Below are positions 39,557 to 44,023 of a stretch of DNA of 44,023 nucleotides, piece after piece. Source of the DNA: an uncultured Muribaculaceae bacterium (lineage in GTDB: Bacteria; Bacteroidota; Bacteroidia; Bacteroidales; Muribaculaceae); assembly GCA_944321865.1 (NCBI GenBank), contig CALUMZ010000015.1, forward strand, positions 1-44,023. The letters are read 5' to 3'. Both the position numbers and the translations under genes were made by a program. The notes below the pieces were generated by a model. The model had not been told where the DNA came from. It made no database searches and saw only the letters and a list, made by a program, of their open reading frames with translations. The stretch's first letter is position 1. The number at the start of each line of letters is the position of its first letter.

Positions 39557-40009
39557 CTACCGCAAAGCGGAGTATTGCGGAATTTCGGGAATAAAGTTGT
39601 AGCGTCCTGTGTCGTAGTCTATGCGGCAACAATAGTGTGTCATGCCATTAGAGACAATGAGATATGTGGCACGCAATACCATGTTGTACCTTACAATCTG
39701 GTCAAACACATTTTGTGTTATCGTTATTGATGGTGCTTTATATTCGACAATCACGAGCGGGCGACCGTAATGGTCGGACACGAGGGTGTCGCATCGCCGC
39801 GATATGCCATTTTGAATGAGAGACACTTCATTAGCCATAAGTCCGGCAGGGTAGCCTCGGTCTTCAATAAGGAATGACACAAAGTTTTGCCGAACCCATT
39901 CTTCGGGAGTGAGAGCCACGAACTTGTGTCGCAGGCGGTCAAGTATTATGAGTTTGCCATCGGTATCCTTTTGTATGTTGAAATGCTTTTCGGGCAGGTT
40001 GAGAGTCAT
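39557..40009 (-). CDS. Small HsdR-N-like (PD-(D/E)XK) protein
   Basis: This 150-residue protein is like the type I restriction enzyme R subunit N-terminal domain family (HSDR_N_2), as a stand-alone. Key residues of the PD-(D/E)XK fold are visible: Glu61 in MANEVSLIQNG, Asp74 in ISRRCDTLV, and Glu89-x-Lys91 in PLVIVEYKAP. Then follow SITITQNVFDQIVRYNMVLRATYLIVSNGM, the usual Gln-x-x-x-Tyr helix. The family is often found as a single small gene beside holA in Bacteroidales, as here (divergent, 54 bases from holA), so this is a housekeeping-like copy rather than part of a restriction system. The nuclease fold is inferred, activity unknown, and no methylase partner belongs to it. Confidence 0.85.
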   Translation of the reverse strand: MTLNLPEKHFNIQKDTDGKLIILDRLRHKFVALTPEEWVRQNFVSFLIEDRGYPAGLMANEVSLIQNGISRRCDTLVSDHYGRPLVIVEYKAPSITITQNVFDQIVRYNMVLRATYLIVSNGMTHYCCRIDYDTGRYNFIPEIPQYSALR

Positions 40010-40063
40010 ATTTCAAATTAAATTGCGTAAATTTACACAAAAATCATAACATAAATATAGCCG

Positions 40064-41089
40064 ATGGCAGCTAAAAAAGAAACACAAAGTTACGTACAGA
40101 TTGCAAATAACATAAGGCGTGGTGCGTTTGCTCCCATTTATATATTGATGGGCGAAGAAACTTTTTATATCGACCGGCTGCAAAAAATGATAGAAGAAAA
40201 CGCATTAAGCGACGATGAGCGGGATTTTAACTTGTCGGTGTTTTACGGCACAGATTGCGACATGCACGATGTGGTGAACACGTGCCGGCGTTATCCTGCC
40301 ATGTCGCGATACCAAGTTGTGGTGCTGAAGGAGGCACAAAATGCGTCGGACCTTGATTTGCTCAAGCACTATGCCGCAAAGCCGCTGAAGTCGACCATAC
40401 TCGTGGTGTGCAACAAGGGGGGAAATGTGAAGGCTCCCGGACTGATGTCGGCGTTGCAGGCCGGCGGTGATGGGGTGGTGTTTGAGTCGAAGAAACTAAA
40501 TGAACAGGACGTAGCCTCGGTTATCAAGAATTATATAAAGGAAAGAGGGTGCAGCATCGATGACAAGTCGGTGGCAATGATGAAAGATTTTGTGGGCACT
40601 GATGTGTCGCGGCTGGTAGGTGAACTCGACAAGCTGTTGTTGCTTGTGGGTGAAGCCGGAAGCATCGTTCCCGAGACAATAGAACGGAACATAGGAATAA
40701 GTAAGGATTTCAACAACTTTGAGCTTGAAAATGCGGTGCGCATGCGCAATGCGGCCAAGGCATTCCGCATAATAGACTATTTCGAGCGTAATTCAAAACG
40801 GAATCCTACGGTCTTGACCGTAAGCGTATTGTTTTCGTTTTTCTCCAATCTGTTGTTGGTGTGTACGGCACGCGACAAGTCGGAACGTGGAATAATGGAA
40901 CAACTTGAAACGAAGTCGGCGTACCGGGCGCGCATTTTTATCGATGCCATGCGCTATTACAATACTGCAAGTTGTGTGAGAATAATAGGCTATTTGCGGG
41001 AATTTGACACAAAGAGCAAAGGTGTCAATTCACGCCAAAATGAGTATCAATTGTTGCGTGAATTGATTTACAAGATTTTCAACCTGTAA
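40064..41089 (+). CDS. holA: DNA polymerase III subunit delta
   Basis: This 341-residue protein has the three-domain clamp-loader delta layout. The N-terminal AAA-like domain includes FAPIYILMGEETFYIDRLQKMIEE, YPAMSRYQVVVLKEAQNASDLDLL and STILVVCNKG. The middle domain has DVSRLVGELDKLLLLVG and ISKDFNNFELENAVRMRN. The C-terminal helical collar includes FSFFSNLLLVCTARDKS and REFDTKSKGVNSRQNEYQLLRELIYKI. Delta opens the beta sliding clamp in the clamp loader during replication. Sequence, length and neighbour (the HsdR-N-like gene upstream on the other strand) agree. The GC-rich MmeI-like gene starts 17 bases after the stop. Confidence 0.93.
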   Translation: MAAKKETQSYVQIANNIRRGAFAPIYILMGEETFYIDRLQKMIEENALSDDERDFNLSVFYGTDCDMHDVVNTCRRYPAMSRYQVVVLKEAQNASDLDLLKHYAAKPLKSTILVVCNKGGNVKAPGLMSALQAGGDGVVFESKKLNEQDVASVIKNYIKERGCSIDDKSVAMMKDFVGTDVSRLVGELDKLLLLVGEAGSIVPETIERNIGISKDFNNFELENAVRMRNAAKAFRIIDYFERNSKRNPTVLTVSVLFSFFSNLLLVCTARDKSERGIMEQLETKSAYRARIFIDAMRYYNTASCVRIIGYLREFDTKSKGVNSRQNEYQLLRELIYKIFNL

Positions 41090-41106
41090 CTACGCGTGTG
41101 AGGACT

Positions 41107-43902
41107 ATGGAGGAGAAGCAACGGCGGCGCGCCGTCGAGGATTTTGCCCGGCGGTGGCGGGGCAGGGGGTATGAGAAGGGGGAAAGCCAGAGCTACTGGA
41201 TAGAGTTGCTGCGTGACGTGCTCGGGGTGGAGCGGCCCACGGAGATAATCACCTTTGAGGAACGGGTGCGCTTGGACCACACGAGCTTCATCGACGGCTA
41301 CATCACCCCCACCAAGGTGCTGATAGAGCAAAAGGGGCTTGGCAAGGACCTGCGCAAGCCCATCCGTCAGAGCGACGGGTCGGTGCTGACGCCGTTCCAG
41401 CAGGCGAAGCGGTATTCGGCCGAGCTGCCCTATTCAGAGCGTCCGCGGTGGATAGTGACGTGCAACTTTGCCTCGCTGCTCGTCTACGACATGGAGCAGC
41501 CGGGCGGCGAGCCTTACGAGATACAGCTTGAGCGGCTGCCCGAGGAGTATTACCGGCTGCGTTTCCTTGTCGACCCGGCCGACAGGCACGTGTCGCTCGA
41601 AGCGCAGGTTTCGTTGCAGGCCGGGGAGATAGTGGCCCGGCTCTATGCCGCCCTGCAAGGGCAATACCATGAACCCGACGCAGTCGAGACGCTTCGCAGC
41701 CTCAACGTACTGTGCGTTCGCCTCGTCTTTTGCCTATATGCCGAGGATGCGGGCATACTGGGGCGGCACGGCATGTTCCACGACTACCTTGCCCGGTTTG
41801 CCGCCGACCCCTCGCAGGTGCGGCGCGCGCTGCTCGACCTGTTTGCGGTGCTCGACACGCCGCCTGCCGACCGCGACCCCTACATGGACGAGCGGCTTGC
41901 GGCGTTCCCCTACGTCAACGGCGGGCTGTTCTCGGCCTCGGTACCTGTGACTGTGCCGCGCTTCAATGCCGAAATCGTGGAGCTGCTGCTTGCCGACGCG
42001 AGCGACGACTTCGACTGGAGCCACATCTCGCCGACCATCTTCGGCTCGCTTTTTGAGAGTACGCTCAACCCGGCCACGCGCCGCCGCGGGGGGATGCACT
42101 ACACGAGCATCGCAAACATCCACAAGGTCATCGACCCGCTCTTCTTGGACCGCTTGCGCGGCGAGCTCGACGAGATAGGCCGGTTGCGCACCGAGCGCAC
42201 GCGGCGGGCGCGCATCGAGGCCTTCCGTTGGCACCTTGCCGGGCTGCGCTTCATGGACCCGGCGTGTGGCAGCGGCAATTTCCTCACCGAGACTTACCTG
42301 TCGCTGCGGCGCATCGAGAATGAATGCCTGCGGCTGCTGCGCGGCGACGGCGGGCAGATTTCGATAGGCGGCGAGTTCAGCCCCATCCGGGTGTCGATAA
42401 GCCAGTTCTACGGCATAGAGGTCAACGACTTTGCGGTGGCTGTTGCCCGCACCGCACTGTGGATAGCCGAAGTGCAGATGAAGCAGGAGACCGAGTCGAT
42501 AGTGGGGCGCGACCTCGACTACCTGCCGCTGCGCACCTATCCCAACATCATCGAGGCCAACGCCCTGCGCACCGACTGGGCCGCGGTGTGCCCGCCCTCG
42601 CAGATGAGCTACATCATGGGCAACCCCCCGTTCACCGGCGCGCGGCTGATGTCGGCCGTGCAGAAGGAAGACCTGCTTGCGGTGTTCGGCAAGGGGTGGA
42701 AAGGCGCGGGCAACCTCGATTATGTGTGCGGTTGGTACAAACGAGCCGCCGACTACATGCGCGGCACCGGCGTGAGGGCGGCATTCGTGTCGAGCAACTC
42801 GGTCACGCAGGGCGAGCAGGTGGCATTGCTGTGGAAGCCGCTTGCCGCACAAGGGGTGACCATCGACTTTGCCTACCGCACTTTCCGCTGGGACAGCGAG
42901 GCGCGCGACAAGGCGCACGTGCACTGCGTGATAGTGGGCTTCGGCCCCGATGCAGGCGACGGGCCCAAACTGCTCTTTGACGGTGGTGACGACGATGCCG
43001 CCCTGCCTGCTCGCGTGGAGCATATCAACGCCTACCTGCTGCCCATGCGCGACGTGTTCATTGAGAGCCGCACCCGCCCGCTTTGCGACGTGCCGGAGAT
43101 AGGCATAGGCAACAAGCCGATTGACGGCGGAAATTACCTGTTCACGGCCGAGGAGCGCGACGAGTTCCTGCGTAGCGAGCCGTCGGCAGCGCAGTATTTC
43201 CACCCGTGGTATGGCTCGCAGGAGTTTATCAACAACCGCCCGCGCTATTGCCTGTGGCTCGGCGACTGCACCCCGGCACAGTTGCGCGCCATGCCTCACT
43301 GCCTGCGCCGCGTGGAAGCGGTGCGCAACTTCAGGCTTGCGAGCAGCAGTGCCGGGACGCGACTGCTTGCCGACCGTCCCACCCGCTTCCATGTGGAGAA
43401 CATGCCCAAGACGAATTACTTGCTTATTCCACGGGTATCGTCGGAGCGGCGGGAGTATATACCCATCGGGTTCATGTCTCCCGGAAACTTGTCGAGCGAT
43501 TCTGTACATATCATTCCCGGGGCTGGGTTGTGGCACTTCGGGGTGCTGACGAGCAGCGCGCACATGGCGTGGACGCGCACGGTGTGCGGTCGGCTCAAAA
43601 GTGATTACCGTTACAGCAAGGACATAGTGTACAACAACTTCCCGTGGCCGCAGGAGTGCGGCGGCGAGCTGCGCGGCCGGATAGAGGAGGCGGCGCGCGG
43701 GGTGATAGAGGCGCGCGCCCTGTTCCCCGACAGCACGCTTGCTGACCTGTATGACCCTGTGACGATGCCGCCCGAGCTGCGCGCCGCCCACCGGCGGGTG
43801 GACCGGCTCGTTCTGTCGGCTTACGGCCTGCCCCCGACGGCCGCCGATGCCGAAGTGGTGTCCCGCCTGTTCACCCTGCACGAGCGCCTCACCGCAATTT
43901 AG
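41107..43902 (+). CDS. MmeI-like type IIL restriction-modification enzyme (fused nuclease and methyltransferase)
   Basis: This protein of about 931 residues has the single-chain MmeI layout. An N-terminal PD-(D/E)XK nuclease carries IDGYITPTKVLIEQK, with Asp63 and Glu74-x-Lys76 fitting the MmeI catalytic D-x(9-10)-ExK pattern. A helical spacer and an N6-adenine methyltransferase domain follow, with SAM motif I DPACGSGNFLTETY near residue 384 and catalytic motif NPPF near 506. A target recognition region and C-terminal helices follow (FVENMPKTNYLLIP-like, NFPWP). Such enzymes need no separate methylase, methylate one strand, and cut at a fixed distance from the site. I use ATG 41107; GTG 41098 is possible. 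It is far richer in G+C than its neighbours, which suggests recent transfer. The 120 bases after it carry repeat ends. Confidence 0.88.
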   Translation: MEEKQRRRAVEDFARRWRGRGYEKGESQSYWIELLRDVLGVERPTEIITFEERVRLDHTSFIDGYITPTKVLIEQKGLGKDLRKPIRQSDGSVLTPFQQAKRYSAELPYSERPRWIVTCNFASLLVYDMEQPGGEPYEIQLERLPEEYYRLRFLVDPADRHVSLEAQVSLQAGEIVARLYAALQGQYHEPDAVETLRSLNVLCVRLVFCLYAEDAGILGRHGMFHDYLARFAADPSQVRRALLDLFAVLDTPPADRDPYMDERLAAFPYVNGGLFSASVPVTVPRFNAEIVELLLADASDDFDWSHISPTIFGSLFESTLNPATRRRGGMHYTSIANIHKVIDPLFLDRLRGELDEIGRLRTERTRRARIEAFRWHLAGLRFMDPACGSGNFLTETYLSLRRIENECLRLLRGDGGQISIGGEFSPIRVSISQFYGIEVNDFAVAVARTALWIAEVQMKQETESIVGRDLDYLPLRTYPNIIEANALRTDWAAVCPPSQMSYIMGNPPFTGARLMSAVQKEDLLAVFGKGWKGAGNLDYVCGWYKRAADYMRGTGVRAAFVSSNSVTQGEQVALLWKPLAAQGVTIDFAYRTFRWDSEARDKAHVHCVIVGFGPDAGDGPKLLFDGGDDDAALPARVEHINAYLLPMRDVFIESRTRPLCDVPEIGIGNKPIDGGNYLFTAEERDEFLRSEPSAAQYFHPWYGSQEFINNRPRYCLWLGDCTPAQLRAMPHCLRRVEAVRNFRLASSSAGTRLLADRPTRFHVENMPKTNYLLIPRVSSERREYIPIGFMSPGNLSSDSVHIIPGAGLWHFGVLTSSAHMAWTRTVCGRLKSDYRYSKDIVYNNFPWPQECGGELRGRIEEAARGVIEARALFPDSTLADLYDPVTMPPELRAAHRRVDRLVLSAYGLPPTAADAEVVSRLFTLHERLTAI

Positions 43903-43946
43903 CCGGAAAGACAAAACATACGTCCACCCCCCATGTTCATGTAGAT

Positions 43947-44023
43947 GGTGTATCAAAATTGTGAAAGATGCCGGAAAAGGGCTGCGTAGCTGCCCAATTA
44001 TGCTTAACGCCGGGCGAGGCGCA
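43947..44023. repeat. Partial repeat element at the window edge
   Basis: GGTGTATCAAAATTGT at 43947-43962 equals the reverse complement of the right end of the MITE-like element (35200-35215). Bases 43980-44020 resemble 1298-1339 in reverse complement. The window ends inside, so the far end of this element cannot be seen. Confidence 0.6.

Noticed and set aside
41734..43956. A 740-residue open frame on the minus strand opposite the MmeI-like gene
   Set aside because: It is a by-product of the high G+C and codon bias of the plus-strand gene. The translation has no recognisable motif, and the plus strand has clear catalytic motifs throughout.
1..44023. CRISPR arrays, tRNA and rRNA genes, prophage genes, transposase genes
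   Set aside because: I looked in all gaps for regularly spaced repeats, tRNA-like cloverleaf ends and mobile-element proteins and found none. The only mobile-looking DNA is non-coding.

Overview
The window reads as a chromosomal segment of a Bacteroidales bacterium. The signs are a SusC/SusD pair, a lipoprotein TamA-like protein (TamL type), C-terminal sorting domains of the type IX secretion system (T9SS), DUF4494 and DUF3737 proteins, and repeated matches to the Bacteroidetes -7 promoter motif TAnnTTTG. A Muribaculaceae-like gut commensal is my best guess, but the sequence alone does not settle the family.

Layout. Positions 1-945 are the 3' end of rpsA (+), closed by a strong terminator. 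A gene-poor stretch with small repeats follows. A minus-strand housekeeping block (5204 down to 1497) encodes a tandem ABC ATPase, a Cof-type HAD phosphatase, an EamA-type transporter and ribose-5-phosphate isomerase B. Positions 17446 down to 5377 are a polysaccharide utilization locus (PUL): SusC, SusD, an unknown T9SS-sorted surface protein, two GH16 endo-glucanases, a GH3 beta-glucosidase and a GH128 glucanase. This set points to beta-1,3-glucan (laminarin-like or fungal/cereal glucan). A divergent gene at 17770-20721 encodes a beta-propeller/Y_Y_Y membrane sensor that ends in a LuxR-type HTH with no kinase domain, and is very probably the PUL regulator. A perfect 10+10 bp dyad lies between the two.

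Positions 20742-32701 hold an NSS-family symporter with a small membrane protein, a VanZ-like protein, a TonB-dependent receptor-like outer membrane protein, an iron-type alcohol dehydrogenase, TamL, a phosphoglycolate-phosphatase-like HAD enzyme, an RsmF-like rRNA methyltransferase and two GNAT acetyltransferases. Positions 32714-33650 form a small accessory islet: a DUF4160-DUF2442 gene pair bracketed by two direct repeats, each the broken 3' end of an AraC-family regulator gene. After it come DUF4494, a YggS-type PLP protein, a 173-bp MITE-like element, a three-gene minus-strand operon (DUF3737, PatB-type C-S lyase, DUF362 lipoprotein), a glycerophosphodiester phosphodiesterase, a small HsdR-N-like nuclease-fold protein, holA, and a GC-rich, probably acquired MmeI-like restriction-modification enzyme.

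How the parts work together. In the PUL, SusC/SusD and surface-exposed GH16/GH128 enzymes would bind, cut and import glucan, and periplasmic GH3 would finish the oligosaccharides to glucose. The membrane sensor would detect the oligosaccharides in the periplasm and switch on the susC promoter directly. The best candidates for something little described are the repeat-bracketed DUF4160-DUF2442 islet, the kinase-less PUL sensor with its dyad, and a family of intergenic stem-loop repeats with short (about 36 bp) and long (about 70 bp) forms.
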